From NCBI GenBank assembly GCA_037976565.1, contig CP137683.1, forward strand, positions 10,206,473-10,270,472: a DNA stretch of 64,000 bases, given 5' to 3'. Below are positions 13,301 through 28,300 of the stretch, piece after piece. Each line of letters begins with the position of its first letter. Within the stretch, counting starts at the first letter, position 1. The translations under genes were made by a program, and so were the position numbers. The notes under the pieces are model-generated. The model had not been told where the DNA came from, searched no databases, and worked only from the letters and a program-made list of their open reading frames with translations. The DNA comes from Mesocentrotus franciscanus. Its lineage: Eukaryota; Echinodermata; Echinoidea; Camarodonta; Strongylocentrotidae.

Positions 13301-16300
13301 CAGATTTTGGAGAGAAAAATCAGATTTTCACGAAAACTTGACATTACCACTGGCCCGTTGGCCCCGAGCTAGTATAATTTCAGAAAAATGTGTTACTGGT
13401 AAGAACGGTCAAGTAAAAATGTTTGATCTTTCATTAAAATTTAATGAGAAAATTGTAAAGCAAAGTTTTTGTTGGGGTTCCGGGGTTTACTTGTACATGT
13501 TTCTATGCGATTCCGCAAAAAAACAAACAAACAAACAAAACAAAAACAAAAAAAAATTTTGTTGAAAAATCGTATTTTAAGAGGTGAAATCGTATTATCG
13601 TATTTCACTCTTCATATCGTACTAAATACGTAATCGTACTGGTTGGCATCTCTGCCTGATCATGAAGATAACCTGAGAATCCACATTTGGCATTTTCTCA
13701 CTGATCTGTTTTTATCAAAACATCTATGATTTCGGGCAGAGCAGACGTGCAAAAGTTTACATGGCAATTCTTTGTTACAAATACACTCCCACATGTGTAA
13801 TGTTACCTGATTTGATAAATGAGGTTTGTATTTTTGTTCTACTTCCATTGTCAGAGTAAAATGAAAGAAGCATATTTACATGTAGATCTGGATTTGGGTG
13901 AAGTTATGTACAGTCAAGTCACTTAATCGATACAGTTCAAAGGATACAAGAAATACAGTCAAACCTGCTCTGACAACCACCTGTACAGAAAGACCACCTA
14001 TCTTCAAAGACCACATTTCTTTCCTCCTTGAAACTACATTTTTCATTGAAATGTGTCAAAACAGATATTGGGTATAAAAACTACCTGCTTTAAAGGTAAA
14101 GACCAGTTTTGGAAACGCCCCTCTCTCAAAAAAATGAAATGGAAGCTCTCATTACCAATCATGTGAAAGAATATGTTTTGACTAATACGTGATGATACAA
14201 ATTTTGCCGGGAAAGTCGGAAACCGCCTACTTATTGATATATTTGGTAAATTATTATATCTATTGGGACCAAATAGATATCGCGCACGTGGTCGCGTAGT
14301 CCCATATACATCTTTCTGTCTACAGTGCTTGTAACTTTACCAAGACTGGGCCAAATTTCTTATCATTTTGATGATTCCAGAACCTTGCAGTACACACCAA
14401 TACTTATATGCTAGATGATCAACCTTTTCTGATCGATTCCACAACGTTTCTTTCGCAATGCAATCGCATGACCAGAACTGGTCTTTCTCTTTAACCCTAT
14501 TTTAACTCAATTTGACCCCCTAGTAATTTAGCGACCACTCCGGAACCGCGGCAGATATAAAGTTTTCCTTTCATTACTTTTTTTTGTCGAGTCTTAATCA
14601 TCTTTTAAAACATCGGATGTAAAGTTACAAAGTTACGTGACCTTTTGTCTTTGCATGTCAGCACGAAAATCGCTCATTTTTGTGATTTGTGTACAAAACA
14701 TACAGTATATGGAAATATCATTTTTCCCCAAAAGAGAAATGGGTTATTTGGTCTTGTTTAAAGTTTAGGTGTTTGTTTTGGGGTCAAAATAGTTGAATTG
14801 TAGTTAGAAATAAAATAAAACAACAAAAAAATAAAATACATAAGTTAAAAATACAATGAAATACATAAGAAATTATCAAAACAACAGATAACATAAGGAA
14901 TAACCTGGCTCTTCCAATTTTTTTTGTCGTATTATTATTCCAAATGGTCTAACAAATATATGTAGTGAAAAAGAATGCTTAAATATGAAGAATATATGAT
15001 TTATGGGTAAAAATGTGAATTGTATGACCTTATTTGCATAAATTACCATAAATATGCAAATGAGTAAAAACCTGGTCTGAAATAGCACATTTTCGTTTTC
15101 TTTGATATGATGTTTCTCATTAAAATTTGTTGCAGTAATCCTGGATATAAAGACTACTCTTGTTGTTTCCTCCAAGCAGTCTTTCTCTCAAGGCTTGACC
15201 GTGCACAGTGTTTCTTTTATTAAGAGATCACCTCGATAAAGGTTACAGTGAGAAACACTGTTCAAGGGAAACAATGAGGAGTAGTCCTACATGTACATGT
15301 ATTTAGGCAGAGTTTGTTGGTTATTTTGTCCGCTCATTCTCTCATTCATTCACTCATCTCTTCATTCATTCATTCATTCGTCGATTCATTCATTCGTATG
15401 TCCGTCCGTCCATCCATCCATTCATTCATCCATTCATTCATCCATTCATTTATCCATCCATTCATTTATCCATCCATTCATCCATTCACAGCATGACAAT
15501 ACATTTAAGTATACATTCAGTATACATTGTAAGGTTCCATTGGAATCCAGACTTGGGGGTCTATCTATATACAGGTGGTCTTTATACAGATGTTTACTAT
15601 TGATCTGAATGTACCCTGTTTATCCAGGCGCTATGTGTCTGGACAGGTTGTGCATCCAGACAGTTGATTTAAAACAGCAATTTGAAGAAGTTTACAAACA
15701 GTATTTCATAAATCTTCCAACACTTACAGTATGTTGGACAATATTATAAATGACACATATTCATGATAATTAGTGCTATATGATGGATATTTTTTGTTCA
15801 ATCCAAAGGCAAAAGATAAGGCTTTAAGTATCCGGACACCCAACCCCTCCATCGTACATGTTAGTCTTCATAACCCTTGATATTAAAACGATTGCCCATT
15901 GGAACTGGGTGGCCCCATTGTAAAGTCTATTGGATTAGGAGATTTCAGTAGTCAGGTTAACCATTTTTCCTACCTTAAATGATCCGAATGTACATGGCTG
16001 ATGTAGATAAAGTCTGCTCTGGCCAATCGATCCAGCCAGTCAGCGGGTGGTTCATGCATCAGCCACCATCCCCTGGCAAACGCTGGGCCGGTCAGCCAGG
16101 GGTCTGTGAACATGATGGTGCCCCCAAAGTTCAGCTCCATGCATGCGTGGGTCAAGTAGGTTATCTAGAACAGGTCAAAGGTCACAGAATGTGTATGTTA
16201 AAGGGCAATCAAACCTTTGTAATGCGTTGATTTTTATGACAGCAGAAATATAAGAGAACCAGAATGGCGAAAGTTTGAAATAAATCTGACTAATAATAAG

Positions 16301-19300
16301 AAAGTTAAAAGTGTTTGAAATTAATTATCTACAGTATGCGTCAGTGGATCATGACATATGCATGAACTACCTACTCTCTCGTTTGTCGTGTAGAAAAATA
16401 ATATTAATTTCGGTTTTTAAGTTTGATGCAATGGAGGCTCAAGTGGAAACCATATGTTCTTTTTTCTGGTTTAATACTCTATGTGTTCTTGCAGATTGGA
16501 GAAAGAGAGAGAGAGAGAGAGAGAGAGGGGGTGGGCAGAGGGGCACACCTCATTGAGTGCTGTGGGTTCAAAAGTTGAGCCACGTGTTACTGAAAGGAAA
16601 GAGGTTCTCACCTTGACTTCTCCGACCTCCAGGGGCACTTTCTCTCTGGCGTCTGTCTCCCACGGTGGGGGCTTGAGTTCAACCAACGACATGCTCCCAT
16701 CATCGTCTACCTCAGATACTAAAAATCAAAATAGAATAGAAGTTATTTTTAAAAGAGAAGGTTGAATTGTGGCAAAGGTGAAATGGATTTGTGAGTTGAG
16801 TTGTGGAAAGGTATTCAAAGATTTGTATACTTTCTTGTTCATGATAGTGCTGTATGGAAGATGGTTATAATTATTGTAGCAATGCCACATAAAATGGATT
16901 GATCTTGAAAAATAATGCCCTCATATTCCATATATAGTACATGTAAGTGATAACAGTTTTTAAAAAATGGACTAAAGTTCGAGGCCACATGTGTGTGTGT
17001 AGTCCCATGTACCAATATCGATGTGCAGTTATTTTCACTATTATTCACAATTATTTTATATTTTTTTTGTTATTTTGATGGTGCCACAACCATACATAAT
17101 CAACCTTCACAATATAACACCGTGACAGTTTCTTTCATATTGCTCAACCAGCGCTTGACTGATCTTTAAAATAATTGATCATTACAAAACATTTCCGGCT
17201 CACTTAATATGTATTAAAGCTAATCTTGAGATTCTAATCTTGTGTTTGCGTAATGTTGACTAATATTGACTGCCCATTTACTTCTATTTCCAAACAAGCT
17301 ATGGTATTTCAAAAGCAGTTACAACTACATGTAGGTCACAGGCCTAAATTCCATTAAAAAAACATACCATGCTCATTGCTACACATTAACATTTGAAGAA
17401 AAAAAATAGAGAGGAGGGGGAGAGAGATAGAGATAGGGAAAGGGAAAGGGAAAGGGAGAGGGAGAGGGAGAGGGAGAGGGAGAGGGAGAGAGAGAGAGAG
17501 AGCATGTGTGTGTGAGAGAGAGAAAGGAAGAAAGAGGGAGAGAGAGAAATATAATTTTGTTTACCCAGGGAAGCCTCATTGGCATCAATAATACGTACCC
17601 CAGCAATTGCCGGATAGTGATTTACACCTGGGTAGAGAGTGGCAATATGGATTAATATCTTGCCAAAGGACATTAGTGCCGGGCTGGGATTTGAACCGTC
17701 AACCCTTGGGTTGAGAGTCAAGTAAATGAACCATTATATCACGGCACTTCCACATTCCATGTTTGGGTGATGAATTGACAAATGTGGATCAATGTCTTGC
17801 CAATTAAAGGAAGTTTTTGCCAGGCTGGGATTTGAACCCTCAATCCTTGAATTGAAAGTCAAGTGACTGAACCACTACATCATGACATCTCCAGTGGAGC
17901 AGGTGACCAAAGCTCACTTACCTAACTGTTCTTGCCTGAAGCTATCAGGTGGATTGGTGTAACGCATCGTTTTCGTATCCAGCTTCCAACCATGTTTTGT
18001 GCATTTTATCACACTGTGAGAAAAAATGTAATGGTAGCAATTCATACCTGGGCAAGTCCAGGGCCCCATAACAGAAAGCTTAGCAAAGAATCGTACAATT
18101 TGTTTTCTTGTATTGATTGCACATAGTGATCAATGCAATCAATTGCGAAAATCAATTGTAATATCAATTGATAAGCTTTGTGTTACAGTTAGTCTGCAGG
18201 AGTGCAGGCATAGTCTTGAATCTGGCAGATTTTATTCTAAGATGAATCACATTATACCATATCTCACCTATCTGCTGCTAGTTGAAGATGACGTCCCCCA
18301 AAATTTGTACACATAGCATATTTGGGCTGGGTGTAAACAAAATTGTGGACCACGCCATTTTCGGCTGGCAGCAGGGAGGGGAGAGCTTGCAAAATACATA
18401 TAGGGCGTTAAATAAAAAGATGTTGTAATGCCCTTTGCAACCGACCCAAAAATCTTGAAATCTACGGTCGGCTTTTTTTTAAGTTATTTTTTTACCGTTT
18501 TTTAGGAAAAAAATGTTCAATGAATAAAAAAATATGTATTAATTCTTAAGAATTCAAAACTGAGAAATTTCAGCCCAAAGAGGGAAAAAAAAAAAAAAAA
18601 AGATTTAAAAAAGAAAGATTTATATTGAAGCCCCCAAAAAACTGAGCTTCAGAATGATCATGAAGTGCCTCAAAAAATTAAAAATCTTGGAGTGACCGGT
18701 TTTACCATACTCATTTTCCCCAATAGACTGTAGTGTTATAAAAACCGTTGGGAAAACGGTTTTTGAAATTTCAATTCCAATCATAAATATCTTGATAATC
18801 AGATGGGCGATCGGCTTGTAAACGTCATGGGATTCCTGACTGACCTAAAGGTTTATAATTATGATTGCAGCATGAGCTAAGTCCAGGATTTTGTTTAGAA
18901 TCTGAGACAAAGATACTCAATCCCTTTAAAGACAATTCCTTAAAGTCTTGAGCCAAGCCTAAATCTGTCAGTCTTTGGCTGTGTAACGAGCAGCTGTAGG
19001 AGAGGACATATGGAGTGCACAGTAGCCAGCAGACCATTATGACAGCAGAGTCTTTCAGGCCAAGCCACGAATTTATATACATGCACTTGATCTATAAACA
19101 AGGATTTGTGCAGGCCTGCAAACTAGGCACGTGCAAGGTATTGTTCATTTGGTATCGTCGCATAGAAGATAGGCCAATGCCCTCGGGGCTCCAAATGCCA
19201 GTTTACCTCCCTATTGGTAGTCATGTCCCATACTGTGATTTACATAGGTAAACGTAAAATATGTATTGTTTTTAAATTGGAATTGGAAATAAATGATACT

Positions 19301-22300
19301 TGATACTGTCACGACAAGGTGATTTCAGATTGTAAAATCAAATGTTCCTGTGACATAATCAATGAGCTTGTAAATTCCTACATAATATCGAAATGATTGT
19401 CATGTGATCAGGTTTTACACGCCTTCAGTCTGATAAATATATTTAGTGATTATCTTTGTTCGCATGTGCGGTGCAGCTGCATAATGAAAATATGATTCTC
19501 GTCTGGGGTACGAGAGGTCCCGGGTTCAACTTCAAGACAGGCCCCCATATTTCACGACAAGGTGATTTTAGATTATAATAATCAAATCTTCCTGCACTCG
19601 ACAACACAACAGCAGCAACAGTATTGAAAGAAAACAAATAAGAAACTACTTGTGACAACAGCGATAAACTATAGCTATGTTCACATGGTAATGTCGTAGT
19701 TTATAAAATCATGATTAAGGTTCTGTCAATCAAGAGATGGACTCTGCCCACATGATTTCTTTCAACCTGACATCACACGGGAGGAGTAAGGTTGTTGGCT
19801 CTCACAAAATATGGTTGAGGCCTGTCCTAATAATATGGATTTATGTAGTGTTTTATAACGAAATAATGTGTCTCAGCGCTTTTAATGTGCACCATCTCCA
19901 CTCCCTGGGGAGTATTCCTACCATATGGTCACCGTTAGGGAATAGGCAATTACTAATACAAAGGCTTTCATTCTACCAGGTCCCCATTTCTCTCCTGGGT
20001 ATGGAGTGGCAAATGTAGATTAATGCCTTGCCAAAGGACGGTGATTTCAATGTGATGATAAAATTATTAATGTGTACCAATCACCTGAAAAAAAACAAAT
20101 AGTGTATACACATAATACACCTGTAGCTAGAATGTAGGAAACCAACCTTAACAAACACACTTTACCAGGAATTCTACAGGTAAACTGGTTAAGGGGTATG
20201 AAGAAAATAAAGGATTTACATAAAACCCTGCGCACACGGAACCCAAGTCCTTATTCTTTGCGACTGTGTATTCGTGTCCACACTGATATTAGGTTGGTTT
20301 TAATAAGAGAAGAATAATGAGATGAACAAATTGGTGACAGTTTGACCAATATCTGATTATAAAATTAGGAAAGTTATGAATTTTTGAAGTTGTCATTAGT
20401 GAAACACAAGTTGGCAACACTGTGACGTATCTTGTGAACTTTTCTCCAATTTGCTCTGTACAGAAACTTTCATAAACTTTCATTTTCTCAGTTACTCATA
20501 ATGGAATAGATTTGTTTCATTAAGGGGTTGTATAAATAAAAATTTGCAATAAATATATATAGGGTGGATCTATGATTGAACATTTTCTTAAGGGAAAAAT
20601 ATAAATGTTTGGTCATGTGACTCACTCTTTTCTCTTGTCCCGTTCGTCACGCCGTTATTTGTTATTTTTTGTTGGTGCATTTCATTTTAAAAATAGGCTG
20701 GTATATATAGAGTGGTGATGTGCGACGTCATCAAAAATCTATTTTTAGAATTTCTCAATTTTTTCGTCATTTTCCAAAAGAGCATACAAAATAATGTCCA
20801 AATGTCGAAAACGAGTTAAAAAGGTTAAGTATTGGCTGAGATATGACCATCTGAATAAAAAGATTTCCTATAGGAGCTCAGTGTTATATTGCTCTGGCTC
20901 ATAATGTTCTGATCTGTCCCGTACTTCACAGTTCAAGCTTTGTGTTACAGGGCCCAGCACGTAAATTTGAGTTTGAGCTTGAGTTTATTAACAACAACAA
21001 GAACAAGTAAAATATAATGTATCAGTCATGATTACAAAAAATATAACAATATAACACAGGATAAATAACATCACACATGAATAAGATAAACATTGTTTTA
21101 CAAAGTACCAGTCAAACCTGCTTTAGTGACCACCTGTCAGCAGAGACCACCTGTCTACAAAGACCACATTTTTTGTTTCCCTTGAAAATGGTTTCTCATT
21201 GAAACATGTACTAAAGGATTCTGTCTACAAAGACCACCTGTCTACAAAGACCACTTTTTGTGTTTCCCTTGGGTGGTCGCTATAGACAGGTTTGACTGTA
21301 TGTTATATATAAATGAAAGAAATGATTATGTTTACACTTTTGTTGTTAAAGGGGGTACCAGAAGTTAGCACAAGTGGTAGTCGAGTCTGGTTCCCTGTCT
21401 TTGGCAAGAATATTTGGTACTATACTATATTACACATATATAACATAAACTATATAATGAAAGTAAACAAGGAAATAGAATAGTGATTTAGAATTATACC
21501 TTACTTAATATATACATGTACATGTAAGTCAAATAAAAAATACACCAGTATCAGTCACTGTTTTCCAAAAGAGAGTTTTACTCAGCTTACATTATAGGTC
21601 CTAAATATGCAGTGCAATGTGCATTATTCTGTGGTATTTTATCGGCCAGGTTTTTTCTCCAATATCAACAAAGAATTTATTAAAGTCAGAAGCAATGTCA
21701 TGATCATCTGTTATTACCCTGCTCCCTCCATTTTTATGAACAGTCAATTTTTCAATGTCGGTACTTTTTCCCGACACTTTTTTACCACACAATAACTCTT
21801 TTTTAGTCTGCCACGTTTTTCTGGTGTCGTCCCTGTTTAGTTTTAAAATATCGCCAAAAATTCACTATAATAATTGCGCTTTGCATTTTTTATCACTAAA
21901 ATAAGAACATTCCTGTATTTTTTTAAAAATCCTCAGATAGTGAATTAAAATTTGATATTTTATACTTCAATACAATTTTTGTTTTTTGCGTATCGACTTC
22001 AGTATACCTTTTATAGTTATCCATGGTTTTTGGGCAGTGTTTTTATTTCTTGTTGGCCTTTGTGTTATGATTGGTGCATGTTTATCACTAACTCTTGAAA
22101 TAACTTGTAGAACATGTCATATGCTTTATTCAAGTCTTTTTGTTTGAAAAAAAGATCTCATCTTGCTTTTGATAATTCTTCTTGAAACTTTTTATCTTCA
22201 TAGTTCTTAAAGCTACGGGTGGTAGTTCTCCTATGACACGTATCATTACTAGTATTAACTGTACAATGCTCAAAAATTACAAAGATAGGAAAATGGTCAG

Positions 22301-25300
22301 ATATATCAGTTTCTATTACACCTGCATGAATTTTTGAAGAATTTACATTTGTATATATATATATATGCATGATCGATCAAAGAAGAAGTAAGTTTTGTAT
22401 CCCTTGTGGGGGTCGTATTTAATTGCTCTTATCCTACACGATGCAATGCAGTTTGGGATTGTTTGACCTTCTAATCAGTATCTAAAAGATTGATGTTAAA
22501 GTCTTCCATCAAAATGCAATTTACCTTGTCAATTTTCAGATCTGAAATAACATTCGACAAACTATCTTGGAACTCATCCACATCAGTGTTTGGTTTTTGG
22601 TATATTATACCCACAATTACTCTTTTCTTGTCAATACTTATTACGTGCCAATTGTATTTGTCAACCCTTTTGCCCTTCTTTACACAAAAGATATAGATCT
22701 TGGACACAAACATGAATAAAAATCTTTTCAAAGTTTAGACACAGTTCTAAGGCAGCAAGAGCTATTAAGTCAACAAAAGGAGAACTATGAATTTAATTGA
22801 GCTAATATTGACATTTCGTGTCATCACAATGCACAAGTGTTGTATGTATTTGTCAACCCTTTTGCCCTTCTTTACACAAGAGATATAGATCTTGTACACA
22901 AACAAGAATAAAAATCTTTTCAAAGTTTAGACACGGTTCTACAGCAGCAAGAGCTAAGTCAAGAGCTAAGTCAACAAAAGTCAACAACTATTAATTTAAT
23001 TGAGCTAATATTGACATTTCGTGCCATCACAATGCACATTGAGGCTCGTAATCACTTCCTATTAAAACGAAAGAGGAGATTCAATGAAGGTTAAGATGAC
23101 AACTGATTTGTTACCTTTGTCATTGTCTGTGTGCTGTATGAAAGAATACGATCATGGTAGAAAAACTAACAAGGGAAACACTCTCGGCGGTCTCACCTGC
23201 ATTACGCAATTCAATATGATGAAAAGAAGAGGTTGGGACATTATTTATAGGCAGGGACAGGGTGGCCCATTACCAGGCCCCAAAAAATGAAATCCTCTGA
23301 ACATAATCAGCATTTTGAAGTGAATATTGACTACAGATCATCAGAAGAATTATTTACTATTATTTGTACTAAGATTGATAACTTGAATGAAATATGAACA
23401 AATAACAAAAATTGATTTATTAATTCTCATATTAAGTTGTAAAAACATAATCCAAGTCTACTGACCTAAAATAACCATTGACCTTGACTTTGTGACCTGG
23501 AATTTGTTTCATATGATTTGTGATACTTGATAACCCTTGGGTACAAGTTTCAAGGAATTTGAACAAACACTTTTGAAATTATGCTAAAAATTCAAAATCT
23601 TGATGTTGATGCCACATCAAAGTTAATAAGTTTGCAGACCTGAAATGACCTTTGACCTTGACTTTGTCACCTAAAAGACTAATCACATGATTGGTGATAC
23701 TTGATAACCTTACATGTATGTTCAAGTTTCATTGAATAAAAACTTATACTTTCAAAATTGTATTAAAAATTCAAAAACTTAACCTTAGGTTAAGCTTTTG
23801 ATGTTGATGCCGCCCCCGCCACCACCGGAAAAGCAGTGCCTACATGTATGTCTCACTTTTGCTATGCAGGCCAGACAAAAAATTTCCCCTGAAAGTTGAA
23901 AAGAATGGCTCTTCAAATGCACTCATATTCTCAATATGTGATGAGAATATACGATGAGAAATAGCCGAAGAGTGGGGAACAAAAGGTCAAGCTAAACGTG
24001 TGTTATCCCATACACCCATTTCTGTGTGCAGTGCACATGATCTTCAGCACGATTGACGGAGTCAATTTCTTTTCATTTTGACCATTACAAAGGACAACGC
24101 CTCACAGTATTTATCATGTACGCTGTACTACACAGTCAGTCTTTCCCCATAGCTTCGATACAAGACCAGTAGGTACTCATATTTTACATGATTATTTTCC
24201 CCTTCTTTCATCACTTCATCCATCAATGCCATATCTTTTGACAAACAATTTGTATGGAATACATTATTGTAGCTCCACACTTTTCTATGACGCGATACAA
24301 TGTATGTGAACCGATGATTGCATATTTCAGGGTGGTTTTACATTTCACGAAGGCCACAGGGCGAGGCTGAAACAGAATGGTACAAGAAAGGATACAATTC
24401 TCCTAATCAATGGCACTGTATAGAATAACAATGCAATATGTATTCAAACTGTAAGTTGTGGATACCTGAAGTCTCCAAGTGTGAAGTGAAGAAACTGGGT
24501 GTAGCAGTTATTAAAAAGTGTCTTCTTATTTTCTAAATTAATCAGTTTTCTCTCCTGAAATTGGCAAAAATTATTCTTATTTTCCACCCTTTCATATTTT
24601 GAAAAAAAATAAATAAAGCTCATTACATGAAACAATGAGAAATAAAATTGAAAAGTGTAACTGACAAATTGCCAATTTGTACACGAAAATAGCGATTTTC
24701 GATTTCATAATGTGTTGACAATTTAGAGATTTAATTATTAGTTACATTTTTCAATTTTTCAATTCAGCAAATGTGGAAAGAGAAGGTTGAGTTCTGGGAA
24801 GAGGTGAAAAATAATTTAAAAGCGTTATCATTGTTATTTTGCAAATGTGGAAAACATCAGATAAAAAATGTTCCCTGAAAAGCATGGCTCTTCAAATGCA
24901 TTAATATTCTAAATATGGCATAAGACTAAAAGCATAAAAATCGGGACGGATTTTTATGCCACATGTTTGTGTAGTCCCATATACATCTTTCTGTGTACAG
25001 TGCTTGTAACTTTACCAAGACTGGGACAAATTTCTTATCATTTTGATGATTCCAGAACCTTGCAGTACACACAAATACTTATTATGCTAGATGATCAACC
25101 TTTTCTGATCGATTCCACACCGTTTCTTTCACAATGCAATCGCATGACCAGAACTAAACTTTATATTTAAAATACAACGTACTGCATTGAAATCGACTAA
25201 AATTTTCTGTGATTTTTGCTCTTCCTGCTCATGTTCAATGTGTAATTCATAGCATTCTGGATAAAAAAGAATTATAAAGCAAAAATGTCACTAAAAGGAG

Positions 25301-28300
25301 ACAATGTACAGGTACTGGTTAACTGAGGTTAGACGAATCTGGTAGTGGATCAAGTGGCAATGGATATAAAGGTGTTATCACCCGATCAATTATTAATGCA
25401 AAGACAATGTGCAGTTTTGCTACTCTTTTGTAAAGGGTGTTGTGGGTTCGTAACAGCTACAATGTACAATGTACACACATGTAGACGTAGATGCAAGGAC
25501 TCTGACTCGCCTTCCATCGGATCCTACTGAGAAACAGAAAAAACTGAAGGAGAAAAAGACAGGGATAAGCATCTTTGAAGACCTCACCACTGCCAACTGG
25601 ACACTGCTATAAAAGGCATTCAAGGAATGCAGTAACCTAGAGAGCAAAGCCCTGTTAGCATGGTCAATTGATGGCAGGATTATCGTGTTAGTGCCAGGTA
25701 CAAACATAACAATAAAGAGACAAATTCACTCAAACACAACATAAAGTAACACTTATAAAAACATGTGTACATGTATCTATTATCTCATTATCTCATTATT
25801 TTTCATGTTAAAATGCCTGTGAAAATAATTGCAATGAATGTGAAATATGAATGTTTATGGAACCACAAGATATACATCAGTTATCGAGTCCAACTACAGG
25901 GCAGGATGAAGACTATGGACCAAATAGTTATTGTTATACCAATACGAGGAATTAAATTCATGTTTAAACTCTGTTAATTCTCATTCTAAAGTGTATTATA
26001 CATCAAGTTACCTTCATATAAATTGCAGAGTTTGAATAAGAATTATAGTGCAATATGTTTGCTTTTAGATACTATTATGTGCAATTTTCTGCAATAGGTC
26101 TTACTGAAATTTTGACTAAAAGGTCTTAGTAAGAGTACGAGTAATCATAATTAATATGCCTGACTATGTATGTGTAATGATCAAGCTATATATGATGCAA
26201 AAGAAATATGCTCTGTTTTTAATAATTATTTTTTTAAACATACTGTACATGTAGGACCTAGCTTTAAGTGATAATTCAGACCATAACTTAGATAATGATT
26301 TTAATCCATGTATAGCTTTTTAAAATCCTTTAACCCCCCCCCCAGAAATAGTTGATATTGTAAGTTAATTAAAGAATAATAAGAGTTGTGGTCATGATGA
26401 TGTAAGTGTTAAATTATTGAAAAAAGTTGTTCATATTATATGTCCTTTAAGTACAATATTTAATATTTCTTTGTCTAGAGGTATAGTACCAGATCAATTA
26501 AAACTTGCAAAAGTAATTCCTTTTTTTAAAAATGGTACTAAAGGAAATGTTTCTAATTATCGACTTATATCGTTACTCCGTTTTCTCAAATTGTTTAGAA
26601 AGAGCCGTTTATAATCGCCTTTTATTTTTTTAATAAGTGAAACATATATTATCACTGAATGTCAATATGGTTTCAGACCTGGGCACCCCACATCTAATGC
26701 AATTATACATTTTGTTTATGTTTTGAAAACTTTTGAAAATAATCATATCTAAGTGGGCCTTTCTTTAGATTTAAAAATGTAAAGCATTCGATACATTCGA
26801 CCACACTATTTTGTTGAAAACAATATGTTATTATGGTATCCGTGGAGTAACATTAAAATGGTTTGAAATTTATTTAGAAAATAGAACACAATTTGTACAA
26901 ATATTTAAAGTTAAGTCTAATACCGAAATACTTAGATGTGGAGTGCCTCAAGGATCCATCCTTGGACCTCTTTTATTTATTATTAAAGATAAGGTTCATT
27001 GATTTTCAAAACTATCTTTATCGTCATTATTGCAAAGGTGACACTTTGATTTGACAAGGCTATCAAAATTCAATGCTCGGAAACATTCGAAGTAATGATT
27101 ATTATGAATTACAAAACGCTTAAAACAGCCCGGCATAGCACCTGAAATGCTCTCCGATCGCTGCTGAGATGTGTGACGTCACATGTTGAACATGATTTGC
27201 ACAAGCAGACGATGTCCCATGACATCTCACACATTTTCAGTGCCTGTTTCGTCATCTTTTCTTCAGTTATTTATCATACTTCACTACCGTCAGGCTAAAT
27301 GTTTAATGTATTGCGTCACTCTAAACCCCGCGCATGGTATTATTATGATGAAAAATGCAGCGATAAAAAATAAAGGAATCCGTTGCATGTAAACAAAATC
27401 AAGAGGTAACAAATGCGTCCGTGCTATCATTCCAGGGGGTTTTGAATTTGAAAGTGTGGTTTCTTTGATTGTTCATTAGCCCATATTCTGTGTATTTACA
27501 AACAAAAAAATTTAGTTATCAGAATCGGTTTCATATCCCTTTTTGAATGGTGTAAGATTCCATCACATTTATATACACTAAACTCATTATAATTTGAGAA
27601 ATAATAGCATTGCAATTATGTTCATTCTTTATGGGATGTCGTCTGCTTGCGCAGGATTCGTTCTTATTGTGACGGCATTAAAACATCGTTATTTTTCTGG
27701 CGAATCTCTCGTATATCCCAGATGCTATGGAGGTGGTTTTATTTGTATTTTTATAAATCACCCGATATGTAGTTGACCTAAAACTTGTACGATGGCAATC
27801 TGTTAGCTTACCAGTTTCTAGTAATATGTTATTTGCCATATTTGTGATTTTCTTTGAACCCGCACTTTAATGTTAATGGCATGTTCAATGTTTCTGATAA
27901 GTTGAAGTTTAATTTATTTGCTGATGACACAAGTGTTTTTATGTCTCATTCTAGTGTCAAGGTTTTACAAGATGTTTTTAAGCGTTGAAGAGAGCCATAA
28001 CTTAAGCTTTTCGACTTGCACTCATCACAGTAAAACGCAAGAATGAAACATAAAGCCGAAATCGATCAATATAAACGGAAACTGATTGGTTAACGAAAGT
28101 GCTCCGATTATTCTAGCGATTATCCCGGTATAACGGCTGGCACAAGCCTAATTTACCGTTACTTTTGATAACCAATCAGCGCTCGTTATTTTCGCGCCTT
28201 GTTCCTTTTAGTTTCCGCTTATATTGATCGATTTCGCTGTTTCATTCTTGCGTTTTACTCTGATGAGTGCAAGTCGAAAAGCTTAAGTTATGGCTCTCTT

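Noticed and set aside
15291..15608. 105-codon Ser-Ile-His-rich frame
   Set aside because: Translation of the ATTC/ATCC microsatellite.
16311..16556. 81-codon frame beside CMAH exon 3
   Set aside because: Opposite strand to the gene and ends in the (GA)n repeat; no similarity.
17386..17721. 111-codon minus-strand frame
   Set aside because: Half is a SINE translation and half a GA microsatellite.
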